Assembly (NCBI GenBank): GCA_036571765.1
Contig: BROE01000018.1
Location: forward strand, 12,704,694-12,768,693
Direction: 5' to 3'
Length of the DNA stretch: 64,000 nucleotides
From: Plecoglossus altivelis
Taxonomy: Eukaryota > Chordata > Actinopteri > Osmeriformes > Plecoglossidae
Positions 9,340 to 22,197 of this stretch are shown piece by piece; position 1 is the first letter of the stretch, and every line of letters starts with the position of its first letter. A program made the translations under genes and the position numbers. The notes beneath the pieces are model-generated. The model ran no database searches. It saw only the letters and a program-made list of their open reading frames with translations, and was not told the origin of the DNA.

Positions 9340-11460
9340 CGCTATTTTTGCACCTGTTTATTTATTTATTCTAAAAACACATGAAGGCATAAAATTAGGT
9401 AAAAAACATCTTACATCTTTAAAAGTATGCAGGTAAAAAGAGTACTTTAAAACACAGGGCGATAAAAAGCCATAAAAACATGTCTTAACACAGGGTTAAG
9501 ATGTTAAGAGAAATGTGTATAGATAAGATAAATAAAAGTCTCTACTGTGCACAAAGGAGAGCTTAGAGCCCGTGTCCGGGGCCAATTCCTCTCACTCCGC
9601 CGAACCGGTGACCTCTTCTTTTTTGTCCATGACCCAGCAGAGACCCTCTGCCAGGGCACCATTCTGTAAGCGGCCAGGCAATGCCCGACCAGACCACTTC
9701 ACGTGGGTTGGGGCCCCTTGTAAACCGCCACCCTAGGGTCGCTGTAGCCAGTGCTGCCACTGCCTGGGTAGCCGTCTCCACACGCTTTTCCACCAGCAGG
9801 TTCTTGTAGGTTCAGAGGGCTTCTTTAAAGCATATCAGGGTGAGCCAGACATGGTGGAACTGTCCCGATGTCATGGGCCTCAGTCTCACCCCATAGAGCA
9901 CCAGCTGGCTGTGAGGACCTCCCCTGCTGGCAGACTCAGGGTTATCAGGGGCTCTTTGAGGATCCACAGGTCCCAGGCAGTGCTGCACTCCCAAAGCAGG
10001 TTCCGTCTGGTCTCCGCTCAACCACAAGCTGACCGTGGGCCGATACAACCAGTCTCTGGGGAGTGCACAACGGCTTTGACCGGGAGTATCTCATGGGCCA
10101 CCATCCAGTTGAGATTAATATACAGGTTCAGTAGAGCAGGATGGGCCCCGTTGTGACAAACTAACGCACACTCGACTCACCGGCTGCACCTCCTTGCACA
10201 ACAGAGAGAATAAAATGATGGTTAGTTCAAATTAGCTCTGCCTGCTGCTCAAGATTAAAATCTTTCAAAAAGTTCTTTAAACTCGTGTAGGTGTGACAGG
10301 TCAAAAGCCACAGGCACTCTCAGATCGACCGGGAGGAGCCTTAGCGCTTGCTGGTCCAGTATCTCATCTCATCCAGTATTTCACCATCAGGCCTGTCTTT
10401 GCCTCCTGTCTGCCTATTTAACCAGAGGGTAGTGTACCGGCAGATAAATTGGGGGGAAACCCCTCCCCCCATTTAAGGGGCTACGTTTCATGACCTTTCT
10501 CCTGAGTCTTTCCCATTTGGACTTCCACACAAAGTAAAATACAGTTCGGTCCAACGCTATAAGTGCTCTTCTTGGAGGGATAAAAACGGCTGGCACCAAT
10601 GATAACAAGGGTAAAATTATAGCTTTGATGATAAAATGCATCCTTCAATGGTCAGATCTCCCAGTTCCCAGAAAGCTAGTCGTTGCCTAGTCTTTCCATG
10701 TCGATCCTCCCAATTCCCATTGCCGGTCAAATTGAACCCCTACAACCCTAAGGTGTATTTGTGTAGTGAGTGGCAGTACTGTCAGGTCTTGTGTGCATCA
10801 GGGGCTGTGAAACTGTGCCTCGATCTCGTTACCGTCACACCTGTGGGGAGTGTAAGGGTGCAGGACAGCATAACGTGATCCGTGATCCATAACGTGAAAA
10901 AATCTGTAAAACAGATAAAATCAGTAAACCGATAGAATGAGTAAAACAATAAAACAGGTGCTAAAAACTTGAATTCATAAAATCCGCATACTCTTCGGTT
11001 CCTTTTTTCTTGTGGTGCACTTGGGGAGGTCTAAGCCTTCCTAAGGGGTCGATGCCGATTCAGAGCTCATGCCTCATCTTCAGGTCTCCCCTTCTTACTG
11101 GCTGGATCGATGTCAGTGGACAGATCCCTATTTCTGTTACTAGTAATACCTGCCCACACTGAAAAGACTCTTCGCTGGCCACACAAGTTGCAAGCTTCCC
11201 CATCAGGGCCCTCCGCAAAGGAGGATCTCACAACACTTCCTGCATACTACTTCCTGACACACCTCTGCTGCGAGGTACCTGTGCTTCATGCACTTCCTGA
11301 GTTGCTTGGACTGTCTATGACAGTGCACAAAGCCCCTCTTCTCCCCCAACAGGATGATTGAGGGCAACTGCCTCAGTCCTTCGCAACATGTAGGATCCGG
11401 AAGCTGCTGGATGGGCACACACCAAGCCCCAGACCAAATGCCATCCAGATCCTTTAAACT
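9340..11460 (-). mobile_element. Decayed LINE of L1/Tx1-like type, internally deleted
   Basis: On the minus strand, 11420-11110 shows two CxxC-type zinc-knuckle remnants (LRKCMKHRYLAAEVC and VVCRKC), as in the ORF1 nucleic-acid-binding protein of vertebrate L1-type LINEs. From 10870 to 10414 comes a LAFWELGDLTIEG stretch, then VFIPPRRALIAL, FYFVWKSKWERLRR and NGGRGFPPIYL, the conserved region after the reverse transcriptase palm of L1/Tx1-type ORF2. A frame at 9793-9563 may be the C-terminus. The endonuclease and most of the reverse transcriptase are missing. Stops and frameshifts are many. Confidence 0.65.
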
Positions 11461-11599
11461 CCCTTAACTGTGAAGTGCCTTCGCAGCCATACACAGATGT
11501 CCTTGGGATTCAGTCTCATTGAACATCCTGACAATCATCACTTTTAAAGGTGGTGTCAGTCAATTTATCAACCCAAAACATCAAGGTAATTTGATCTCT

Positions 11600-13800
11600 G
11601 CTCACCTCAAAACGTGTGCAGAATTCCTCAAATACCACGGCCGTACAGAAACTGGCGTCGAAGCCCTGTCTAGCAGGCAAGGCCACAATGCAATTTAGCT
11701 CAGCCGGCGGGAACAGGAGCAGTTTCTGGAGCCTGGCTCTCCAGCCTACCCAGCTTCACTCACATACTTTAGATCTAGTTCTCGCATGGGGTATTAAGAT
11801 TACTATTCTCACTGTTCACCCCCACAATCCCATATTATGAGATCATTACCTGGTTACCTTTAGAATGGACCATTGCCAGAGCCTGGGAGGCACTCTGAAC
11901 ATTTGTAATAGCTGTCACATAACCATGAGCACAGCTGTGGAAATAGCTAATATTCTACCTGCAGCATTAGAAGCACTTAACGTCCCAAATGTATCACTAA
12001 ATGCTAAAACCAGGGAAGTTTGGCTCTTAAGCAATTGCCAGACTCTGTTGCCCCTCTCAAATTTAGGAAAAAGGATAGGAAATTGGTTCTATGGTACTCG
12101 TAGGAAATTCGAACTCGAAAAGTCCACTAAAAGATAGAACGTAAGTGGCGAACCACTAAATTGGAGGTTTTCCGCCTTGCCTGGAAGGACAGCTTACTAG
12201 AGTACAAGCAAGTCCTCATTGGATCAAGATCAGACTCCTTTTCTCATTTGATTTGTAAAAACAGGCATAATGCCGATTTAATACTGTTGCAAAACTTACC
12301 AAAAAATATGAACGGTGTCAGGACAGAACTCTCCTTTAATGACTTTATTGAATTCTTTGATTAGAAAACGATAGGAAAAAACTAAATATAGCACTGAACG
12401 AACGACCAAGAACACTGAATTTTCCACTATTTTACCAGTTACCTTCTTGACCCCCTTCACCTGCCAAATTTTGTAAGGAACCCCTCCCCATTAGTGGACC
12501 ACCCATGCTTAGTATTATTAATGAATCTATTGTAACTGGTGACCGGTGAGTCCCTGATGATTTTGAACAAGCAATTATTAAGCCCCTACTTAAAAAAACA
12601 ATCCTGGATCTCTTAGCAACTACAGGCCCATTTCTAATCGGCCATTTCTCTCCAAAAATCCAGAAAAAGTTGGAGCACATAGCTCACTGAGCACCTTACG
12701 TCACATCGGTTATATGAAATTCTACAGTCGGGACATCGTCTTCATCACAGCACTGAAATTGCATTTGCCAAGGTGGTTAATGATCTACTTTTAGCCTCTG
12801 ATGCCTCTGTCCTGGTTCTCCTTGACCTAAGTGCAGCATTCAACACTGTGGACCATCAAACTGTCATGGAACGTACAGAAAATTATGCTGGGATATCTGG
12901 AACTTCACTATGGTGATTTAAATCATATTTTAGCCGATAGATCACAATTTGTCCACTATTATGGTCGCTCATCCAGGAGCTCCCCTGTAAGATGTGGAGA
13001 ACCACAGGGTTCTGTTGCCTTTAGGAAATATAATTGGAAGTTTTTGTGTAAATTTTCACTGCTGTGCAGATGACATCCAGTTCTGCCTGTCCCTTATGAC
13101 TGGCAAACAACCTCAAGATCTGTGTTTCTGGGATAGGAAATTGGATGAAAGCAAATTTCCTTCTTCTGAATTCGGATAAAACAGAGGTGCAATGTTTTGG
13201 CCAGCTAGTCAAATATCTAGGGGTCACAATGGACCAAGATCTCAATTTTATGAGTGTCATAAATTACCAGAACTGCGTTTTTCCATCTTTGTAATGTAGC
13301 AAAAATAAGAAACGTCCTCCTAAAGGATGATGCTGTAAAAAGTAATACGTGCATTTGTTACATCCTGATAGGACTATTGCAAAGTATTATTCTCTGGCCT
13401 CCCAAGTACCTTTTTAAAAATTTACAGATGGTGCAAAATGCTGCTGCAAGACTACTGACCAGAACTAGGAAGTATAATCACATAACATCAACTCTTATCT
13501 CTCTTCATTAACTCCCTGTTCAAGCTAGAGCTGATTTCAAAGTTTTACTACTAGCCTACAAATTTCTGCATGGATTAGCACCACTACACCTCTCTAGTCT
13601 TCTTGCACCCTATCACCCTGTAAGGACTCTTAGATCCAAAGATGCTGGCTATTTGTAAAATTTGTAAAAAGAACTGCTGGAGGCAGGGCATTCTCATATA
13701 CAGCACCTCTTCTCTGGAACAAATTACCTGCCTTGGTTAAGGAGGCTTATACCGTCTTGACTTTTAAAGTTAGGTTAAAAAAATTTTTTTTGTTTCGTTA
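11600..13800 (+). mobile_element. Decayed L2-like LINE (endonuclease end, RT, C-terminal domain)
   Basis: Plus-strand frames follow the order of an L2-type ORF2: an LHSHTLDLVL stretch (end of the endonuclease, about 11750), then VLVLLDLSAAFNTVDH at about 12810-12855 (motif A), LNSDKTEVQCFG near 13165, then AAARLLTRTRKYNHIT near 13443-13490 and GGRAFSYTAPLLWNKLPA near 13680-13730, the typical C-terminal domain. The catalytic ADD region near 13060-13080 is recognisable but frameshifted. Several stops and frame changes show a long-dead copy. It opposes the LINE just to its left. Confidence 0.82.
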
Positions 13801-14265
13801 ATTCTATGACTGTCAGAGAAAGTGTGTTTTCTTTTAGTATACTGTAATGTAAACCTGGATTGTGTGCCTGTGTGTATACATTTATATGTAAAAATAATTT
13901 ATAACATTTACAAATATTTTTAATCTGTAACTGTACGTTGTTATTTGTTTTGATTCTGTTGCTAGCTGGTGACAACAGGGGAAGGCACATTCTTAAATAC
14001 TTATCTTATTTTCCCTCTCTGAAACAGATTTTATGTTCTAACTGAGGGGGGCTGTTGCTGTCTTGATATCTAGGGCTGCTTCAAACACAATTTTTATGGT
14101 ACAATCAGCAAGTGCTAAATCTCTTTCCTCATCACCCTGCTTGTACTGATGTGCCAATCGAGGACCCCCAGCACTGCGGCTGTTTAAACTGACTGTGCCA
14201 TCTCAAGCCCAATTGAACACTTTTAATGTCTTAATGACCAATTAACACTACATTTCTATTTTTAG
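13801..14265. other. No recognisable feature
   Basis: AT-rich sequence, probably the 3' untranslated part of the preceding LINE plus unique sequence. No gene or repeat structure was seen. Confidence 0.4.
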
Positions 14266-14820
14266 CGGGGTGCATGGTGGCAGCGCGGTTAGAGTCCTTG
14301 CCTCCCTGGAAGGAGATTATGGGTTTGATTCTTGGGCCAAATCCAACATCACATGATCTCTCTAGGTGGAGTCTGCATGTCCTCCCCATGTTACCATGGG
14401 CTCTGTCCAGGCACTCCGGCCTCCTCCCATCATCCAAAGATATGCATATGATTGGTTAGTGAATGGTTGTGTCCGTGTTAGCCCTGCAACTTGCTGGCCC
14501 CAGTCCTGGATGTACAGCACCTATGGCCCGAAGTTGCTGGGTTAGACCCCAAATGTATGTATGTATGTATGTATGTATGTATGTATGTATGTATGTATGT
14601 ATGTATGTATGTATGTATGTATGTATGTATGTATGCACTATGTTTAGCCTGTGTTCTGCACCTCTCTTTCATCAACCGTCTGTGGAGGAGGGGAACCCTC
14701 ACTGAATTGCTCCTCCCAAGGTTTATTCCTTTTTTCTCTTTTTCAGGGAGTTTTGCTTGTCTTTCCTTGCCCTCTGTGACATTACTGAAAAGGGCTACAC
14801 AAATAAACTTTGATTTGATC
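14266..14820 (+). repeat. SINE-like composite with internal (ATGT)n tract
   Basis: The unit opens with ggtgcatggtggcagcgcgg followed by gggtttgattcttgggcc, resembling tRNA A and B boxes. It ends with aaggtttattcc, a T-rich stretch and aaataaactttgatttgatc, a LINE-like 3' tail. A tetranucleotide tract interrupts it. The order of head, body and tail fits a fish SINE, though the family is not identified. Confidence 0.5.
14552..14635. repeat. (ATGT)n microsatellite, about 21 units
   Basis: About 84 bases of uninterrupted atgt repeats. On both strands it produces long spurious frames of Tyr/Met/Cys/Val or His/Thr/Ile repeats, which should not be called genes. Confidence 0.97.
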
Positions 14821-14989
14821 CAGTCGAGGGAGATGTGGAAACTAAACACAGAATCCTTGGAACGCTACCCCTCTGAAGCCAGCCACACAACAGAGAGACA
14901 CTTGTCAACTTGATGTGGGATACTTGACGCAATGGAGAGATGGACAGTTGTGCCCCACAATTTCATATTTCAGATGAACCATCTGAAAT

Positions 14990-17374
14990 ATCACAATTAA
15001 GTTGAAGAATTGCAGGAAAAATTATTCAAATTTTGATTGATACAGGAGCCACCATCTCCTGTTTAGGGAAAAACTGACATTGCTTGTCATTAAAGTAGAG
15101 ATACTATCCAGAACATTGACAATAGTGGCAAGCCTCTAGATTCTATTTCCCTTCCCATGAAAATTGATTTTGACGATTGAGTTGCAGCATTCTTTCATTG
15201 TTAGCTCAGCTTCTACAATGGCATTATTAGGTTGTGATTTATCGAGTAAACTAAATTCAACCATTTTATGTTCTCAGGATGGGATGGATGTCCACATACC
15301 TCAGAGTAACGCATATCTGCTTTTCTCCAGCAATGTCCAGGCACATCATGTGGCCAAGTGTATTTTGGGAGAGATAGCATTTGTGCAAGCATAATTTACC
15401 ATATACGGTCTTAAAAAGCTGTCCTCTTGTAACGTAGCCGCAGGTGCCAGAGTAGTACATTTGAAATTAATTGACTTCCCGTTTTCAGATGAACTTGCAG
15501 ATCCGGATGCCTTACAGGAAAGTCCAACACACACATTTATATTGCCACATGGAATTCTATTATTATGGAAGACTACTTCTGATAACATCATGACTTTCAT
15601 GTGTGCAGTGAGAAATGGTTATGTAGATATCGCTTCATTGTTTGACTCCTTTGACCGATATGTATTGATGCCCCCAGATCACAAGGAACATCATAAGAGT
15701 TGTCGTATCTAGACATATGGCCTGGAACCTACACACTTCTTTATTAAAGACACCCAAACTGACATGAGACTATCATTGTATCCTCCACCCCTTTTGTATG
15801 AAGTACTATTAAAGTTACAGGCCTTACACGCAAATCACGTGGGATCTATTGACACAAGCCCCCGTGCGACGTTAAAATTAACATTAGTAAATACCCAGTT
15901 CACAACATAACAGTATCCCTTATCCAGAAGGGATTTAACCTGTTATTGACAGTTTGCTACAGCAAGGGGTTATATGTAAAGGTCAATCTACAAATAATAT
16001 TCTCATTAATCTAATTTTGAAACCGGGTACTTACAAGTATTTATACCTATTTCACCTATGGTACCTGATATTAACTCAATACTAACAGCATTACTAGCCG
16101 GCTCTAGTAGGTACACAGTAGTTGACTTGTCATCATCTTATTCTTTTATTTCAGAGCATAAAAATACACAACCTTTATTTGAATTCACATCAACAATATA
16201 TTTGAACACACCTTCCAATGTCTTACGCAGTGGACTACAGTGCAATGGTTAAAAGTTATCTGGCAAATCTAACACTTTCATGCGCCTCGACCTCACTACA
16301 ATACATGGACTATATCCTTGTAGCATCAAGAAATGATACTGAATGTGTTGCAGACGCAACAGCCCTAAACACTTGGAAAAGGCGGACGCCGGGCTTCTCT
16401 TACAAAACGTTTGTCAAGAATCTGTGAACTCTCTGGGATACGTTTTGAAAAATGGATGTCGATTTTTGTCACAGGAAAGAGTCAGTGCTATCATGAGCAT
16501 TGTACGACCATAGAATAATACTGAAATTATGTCTTTCCTCGGGTTGGTGAACTAATGTAGAAACTGGATTGCTGAATATGTAGTTTTTGATGCAGAACTG
16601 CATAAAGCCACACTCAGGGATGCTCTAGAGGTCCTACTGTGAAATTAGGAAATTATGCAATCTTTTTGTCCATGAAATATCTCCTGTGTACTGCAGCTGC
16701 ACTGTTGCTACCTGATTATAAACTTTAACGTTTCACCTGTCAAAGTTTATAATCAACAATAAATGTTTCACCTGTATGTCGCAGATCATTTTTAAGCTGT
16801 TTCGGCCGTGTTGGGATAGACGCACAGAGACGGAGTAGGCCAGTAGCCTATTATGGTAAGATGTTGCCATGAATTGTTAAGGGCATCATTCCCTGTTTAA
16901 GAGCTGTTTCATCTGCCACATTGATTTTGGAAAAGGCTAAAACAATATTTATTTGACATCCAATGTATGTGAAGTATGTAGAACTTCACATACAGTAAAT
17001 ATTATCTTTGTGAATATTACTACACAATACATACAGCAACACATTTTGACAGTTACTCAGAATCTGACTGTTTATACTGCCACTCATATGAACCCAGCTG
17101 TGCGTTATTGCATGGAACCGAAATGGACGACATAGTACCACCATTACATGGACGTTATTAACCCTATGTCTAGTGTAGGAACAGACTTACAACAGACAAC
17201 TTTCGAACATTGTGATCTCTCTCTATTTTGTGATGGTTCAGCAATGCGCCCGGATGATAACACTATTAATGCAGGGTATGTTATAGTGGAAAATCAATCA
17301 AAATCAATTTTATAGATTACCTATTTCAACTGCTCAAGCAGCAGAATTAATAGCATTGACCAGGGCTTTTATCA
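14990..17374 (+). pseudogene. Second retrovirus-like pol relic
   Basis: The plus strand carries, in order, a protease site (LIDTGATISC, about 15033-15062), a reverse transcriptase motif A-like VVDLSSSYSF (about 16120-16150), a degenerate catalytic box YMDY where YxDD is expected (about 16303-16314), a FLGLVN stretch near 16540 and an RNase H start CDGSA near 17229-17246, followed by QAAELIALTRAF near 17335-17370. Every domain is cut by stops. The YMDY box has lost the second Asp. It is in the opposite orientation to the relic at 1-4560 and differs in sequence, so it is a separate insertion. It is cut at 17375 by a LINE. Confidence 0.78.
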
Positions 17375-17950
17375 CATCAGAATCAGTTTTTGTTCGCCAT
17401 GCAAGATACACAAGCACAGAATTGATTGTGGCAGGGAAGTGCAAACATATAACATATATCTATATATAAACAGCAAAGCAATATTTGAGTGAACTAAAAT
17501 AATAACTAATGTAGAAGGGGTAAATAGGGTATAACCAGTGGATAGAGTGCAAACTGACACGTTCCGACGTTTATTTGTATTTCTGTTCCCAACCAGCCCG
17601 TCCATAAACCACTATCATGTCATACTAAGTCCTTGGCCCTGTTGAAGAGGGTAATAGCATAGGGGTAGAAGCTGTTCCTGTGGCAAGAGTTTTTGGTCCG
17701 ATGGACCGCAGCCTCCTACCAGAGGGGAGCAGCTGAAGCAAATAGTGTCCAGGGTGGGAGGAGACGGCAACTATCTTCTTCACTCGCCTCAAGGACCTCG
17801 AGGTGTGCAGGTCCACGAGGGATGGCAGGTTGCAGGTTGCATCACCTTTTCGGCGGCACGGATGATGCGCTGCAGTCTGCTCCTGTCCTTGGCAGTGTCA
17901 GCAGCGCACCAGATGGTGATGGAGAAGGTCAGGATGGACTCAATAATGGC
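17375..17950 (-). mobile_element. 5'-truncated LINE fragment (Rex1/CR1 group), 3' end
   Basis: On the minus strand the frame from about 17990 to 17790 reads FYKAIIESILTFSITIWCAA, and a second frame (17816-17625) contains YLLQLLPSGRRLRSIG. Both are conserved in the C-terminal part of fish LINE ORF2. The untranslated tail ends near 17375 with a caaaaactgattctgatg-type terminus. The 5' side stops at the TA tract. It abuts the retroviral RNase H, suggesting insertion into that older relic. Confidence 0.78.
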
Positions 17951-17983
17951 CTTATAGAATATATCAAATATATTATATAATAT

Positions 17984-18053
<70 letters not shown>
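17951..18053. repeat. (TA)n then (GA)n microsatellite
   Basis: About 55 bases of TA-rich repeats followed by about 30 bases of GA repeats, between the LINE fragment and the Tc1 relic. The compound tract is probably unstable in length. Confidence 0.95.
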
Positions 18054-18058
<5 letters not shown>

Positions 18059-18873
18059 TTGCAAACGTATTGACCACCCCTTGGCATATTTATCTTATTG
18101 CCTTACAACCTGGAATTATATATGTGATTTTTTGGGGGGTTGTATCATTTGATTTACATAACATGCCTACCCCTTTGAATATGCAATTAGCTTTTTTTAT
18201 TGTGACATACAACAAATAAGACCCAAAAAACCCCTGAAAACCCAAGTGTGCATAACTATTCACTGTGGGGATGGGGTTCTCAGTGTGATGACAACCCCAC
18301 TGTGATGAGAACTTTTAGCTTATCTTTTTACTCATTTTTATTTCGCTTATCTTTTTCTATAAGCAATGGCTTTTTCTGGCCACTCTTCCATAAAGCCCAG
18401 GTCTGTGGAGTGTACGTCTTAAAGTTGTCCTATGGTCAGATACGCCAATCTCCGCAGAGGAGCTTTGCAGCTCGTTCAGGGTTTTCTTTAGTCTCTTTGT
18501 TGCCTCTCTGATTAATGCCCTCCTTGCCTGGTCCGTGAGTTTTAGTGGGCGGCCCTCTCTTACCAGGTGGTGCTATAATCTTTCAATTTTTTATAATGGC
18601 TTTAATGGTGCTCCATGGGATTTTCAAAGTTTTGGATATTTTTTGTATCACAACCCTGGTCTGTACTTCTCCACAACTTTGTCCTTGACCTGTTTGGAGA
18701 GCTTCTTGGTCTTCATGGTGCCGCTTGCTTAGTGGTGTTGTAGACTATGGGGCCTTTCAGAACAGGTGTATATATAAACTGAGATCATGTGACACTTAGA
18801 TTACACACAGGTAGACTTTATATAACTAATTATGTGACTTCTGAAGGTAATTGGGTGCACCAGATCTCAGTCA
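18054..18873 (-). mobile_element. Internally deleted Tc1-like transposon
   Basis: The left part (ccttgcaaacgtattgacca, then ttgccttacaacctggaatt) looks like a Tc1-type terminus. The right part, read on the minus strand, encodes the N-terminal helix-turn-helix region of a Tc1 transposase, with a start near 18718 (MKTKKLSKQVKDK-type). The catalytic domain is almost wholly missing, with a jump near 18255-18310 from the terminal region to internal sequence. The element is non-autonomous. I could not find a right terminal repeat. Confidence 0.72.
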
Positions 18874-21527
18874 GGAAAATAATCAAGACTTACTGAATTC
18901 TCATGCTACTATAGTTTGTATATCTGAGAATTTTCCTTGATTGGTACAATGTTCGATATTCTACAAGAAACACAAGGTTGCTTTATGCCTAATGACTTAT
19001 CCAGTGCTTTCCTTATAGTTCCAGCTAACATCAATTAATCCTCGGTAAATGATGTCTGTCTCAGAGAAGTACAGATAAATTGTAAAGAGGGATAAACATA
19101 GATTTTTTACAATCTTATCGATGTCAGAGCATCTTTGAGTATAAAGGACTAGGACATCAGTTACTGAAAAAGGAACTCTGCCCCAATATGTACAACTAAC
19201 ACTAACCATGTTTCTGCACGAGTACTCAAAAGGGGTTCGAAGTGTTCTGTTCATCACAGGAATCTCTAAATTTAATGTTCTTATCGTCAAAGTAGTTATT
19301 GTAATAGAAATCTGGATAAATTAAATATCCCCCTGAATCATATTGCAGATTCACACCTATATCCCCAAAACATCGTTAATGATGATTTGAATTTCCTTTC
19401 GAATGGTCCAATCTAAACACAGGAAGGTTTGCAATATTGTACAACTGTTCAAATAGTGCAAAAAGCAGGGAGATAATTACAACTATCGGCTTAGCATCGC
19501 TAGCGTTTTCCCTAGCCAACTCCTTCATGACTTACGAGGTGAGTTGGAAAATTGAACATTTCCCTAACCTCGTGGGAAAGAGGGCCACAACATCATGACC
19601 ACCAACAAAACTCTGTAACGACTGTTATTGCTCCATCTTTAAGTTCTGGATATTTGTTAGCATGGCCACAATGGAACGAATGGCTTCGCTTGCATCTTTT
19701 TCTGCAGCAATCACAGAACTACAACTAGCGCGCTACATCAACATCATCGTTATCTGCCACTTCCTCTTTTCGCCGATTGGGCCTTTAGATATCTGAGTGG
19801 ACAAAACTTAAGCAGGTATATCATGTCCAGACATACTACAGAAGCTAAATCTAAATTGAGCAGAAGTACGGAGGACAGCAATGCCAGGCTATTAGGAGGG
19901 TATCGTGGCATGAAAGTAATGAATACCGCTGCTAGTCGTTGTGAAGCCATTCATGTATGATAAAAGAATCCACATTTAGTGATATTTAGCATATGAGTGT
20001 TGTAAATGTTGTATTGTCGGGCAAGGTTGACACTTTGACACTCCTTATCATAAATCACAACAGGTTTTTACTAAGTTGTTGTCTGATTGTGTAGCATAGC
20101 TTAGTCACATGATCTTTCCTTGCCAATAGAGTGGAGTGAGATGTTTGATTGTGCGAGTATAGGTTACACATGACTGATAATTCATGAGCCATTGATAAGT
20201 GTAATGAGAATCCAAGTTGATTCAAAGGCAAGGTTTCTCAATTTTCGGGCTTATCAGACATCTGTATAGAAATTGATTGTTGCAAATTGATACATCAATT
20301 TACAAATACAGAAATGGGGGACTGGTTAGCAGAGTTCTTGCACAAGAGAGACTGGAGTATAGTTAAGGTCAAGAGATCAACATAGTGAGACTCTCCACAT
20401 ACGAATATAGATAGAAGTCAAGTTCAAGAGACAGTAAATAACCAGTATTAACACATTTCTGTAGGTTACGACTCCATTACCTGTTGTCTTTCAAGTTACT
20501 GACCATGCCGACTATGAAAAGAAGCATTCTTTGCAAAATATATTTGACTCAGTCTATGCGGAATATAAAAATGCATAGAAAGCAATGTGTTTCATTGATG
20601 TGAACAACTCAGTTGTGGGAGGCCACATGATAGGGGATCGTAAGTAAACCTTTTTCAATTGTTGCGCATCCATCTGGCCCACCTTCTGACAGACACCATC
20701 ATATCAAGCTGTGAACAGTATTCTTTCTCAAACAGAGACATAGCTAGTGTTTGCTGACCATAGCACTGGCAGTGTTTAACAGTGTCCCAGTCTTCCATTT
20801 AATCCCTGGCCCAGCAGTAGCCTGGTTGCACATTGCTGTTGACCTGATAATGAGTTGGTCCTGTGGGACATGGCAAACGACCTTTTAAGTATAAAGACAC
20901 TAGCGTGTGAATGCGACGGGCAGCCGATGATTGCACCTTTATTTATCTCACCTTGGCAATGCATTGCACTCTAAACTTTTCTAGATTTATAGCAAGATGA
21001 CTGCTCAACCAATTGGCATCACAATATATTGTCATGAGAACCAATCACTTCATAAATGCTACCTCCATTCACTGTACATATCATCTTGTCACTGAAGGCT
21101 ACATATAGGTTTGTGCTGGCATATTCTCATACGTTTTTATATGGCATTATGATCCTGGGGAAATGCAGTTTTGTTTTTTATTATGTAGCCTACAAGTCAC
21201 TGTATGTAATGGAAAATGACAATACAATACACTGAGAGGAATGGTAACAGTTGTATATTGCCAACAACAGAGTTTGCACATTGCTTCTTACATAAAAGAA
21301 TATTGGTGGTGAAATGTAATCTTGCACATTACAGAGCCAACGCAATCACAGTGCAAGGGAAGTCCACAAAGCGTCATGCCAGCCAGTTCGATACTACGTA
21401 TAGTTTATTTAGGTCCCTGCACCTCTCTGGTCAAAAATTATGTCTGTAACCAACTAAGTGAGCTATGGCGAGTGCATACGAACCTCACACAGCTAGAGCT
21501 TAAGCCAACTGAAACAGACAGGCTGTT
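18874..21527. other. No recognisable gene; unique or highly decayed sequence
   Basis: Short frames only, none above 97 codons and none with recognisable motifs. No clear tandem repeats or terminal inverted repeats were seen. Confidence 0.5.
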
Positions 21528-22149
21528 GTTGTGCTGAATTCCCACTCCCTGCCATAATTCCACACCCCTACATGTGATCAAGAATCAGAAGTGGATGCAT
21601 CGATTGAACAAGGGATTTATACGAACTACTACAAAAAAGGATGATTGCTTTAACCAGAGTGACTACAGCATCGCAACTACAACGTAATTCACATATCCTT
21701 TTATCCTTTTGTTATTGCATGCGCCTATTTCCTTCATTCTTGTCCTAAACTGTGTGTTGCAACAGTGGAATTTCCCCATTGTGGGACAAATAAAGGATCT
21801 CTAATCTTATCTTATCTTATATGACCTCATGCCGATAATCAGACAGTGTAACACATAATTTCTCAAGTGCAGCTCAACATTACGTCTATTGTCCTGAGCC
21901 ACATTCAAATTGACATGTAGCACTACATACAAGTTGCATAGGCTCTCAAGTGCAGCACAGCATTACTTATATTCGAATTAAACATGAATAAAATAGCCTA
22001 CTGACAGTGTCCCCAAATCATAGGACAAGGGAACCTAGGCTTCACATTTTACTTATCAAAATCGCCTCGGATCGCCAATCTATACATAAACGCTGAAAGA
22101 CAAGCCTAGGGGAGTGGAATTCTGGCAGGGAGTTGGAATTCAGCACAAC
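21528..22149. mobile_element. MITE-like element, family A copy 1, with nested insertion
   Basis: The ends are imperfect inverted repeats of about 40 bp: left gttgtgctgaattcccactc and right the reverse complement ending ggaattcagcacaac. Between them is non-coding sequence shared with 59296-59656, including ataatcagacagtgtaac and the tcaagtgcagc-type stretch. Compared with copy 2 it carries about 126 extra bases at 21697-21822. I could not see a clear target-site duplication, so the superfamily is open. Confidence 0.78.
21697..21822 (+). mobile_element. Short LINE/SINE tail inserted in the MITE
   Basis: The segment is absent from the sister copy at 59296, whose sequence reads straight across (aattcacaaatgacctcat). 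It ends gtgggacaaataaaggatct followed by a (tctta)n-type tail, as at the 3' end of fish non-LTR elements. Possible short duplicate atat flanks both sides. Confidence 0.7.
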
Positions 22150-22197
22150 GAAGGTTTTTAAACAAGCAGACTTTGATTTTAGAAATTCAGACGCAAA

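Noticed and set aside
14456..14913. Long frames across the (ATGT)n tract on both strands
   Set aside because: A 4-bp repeat without stop codons stays open in several frames; the peptides are repeats of a few residues with no domain.
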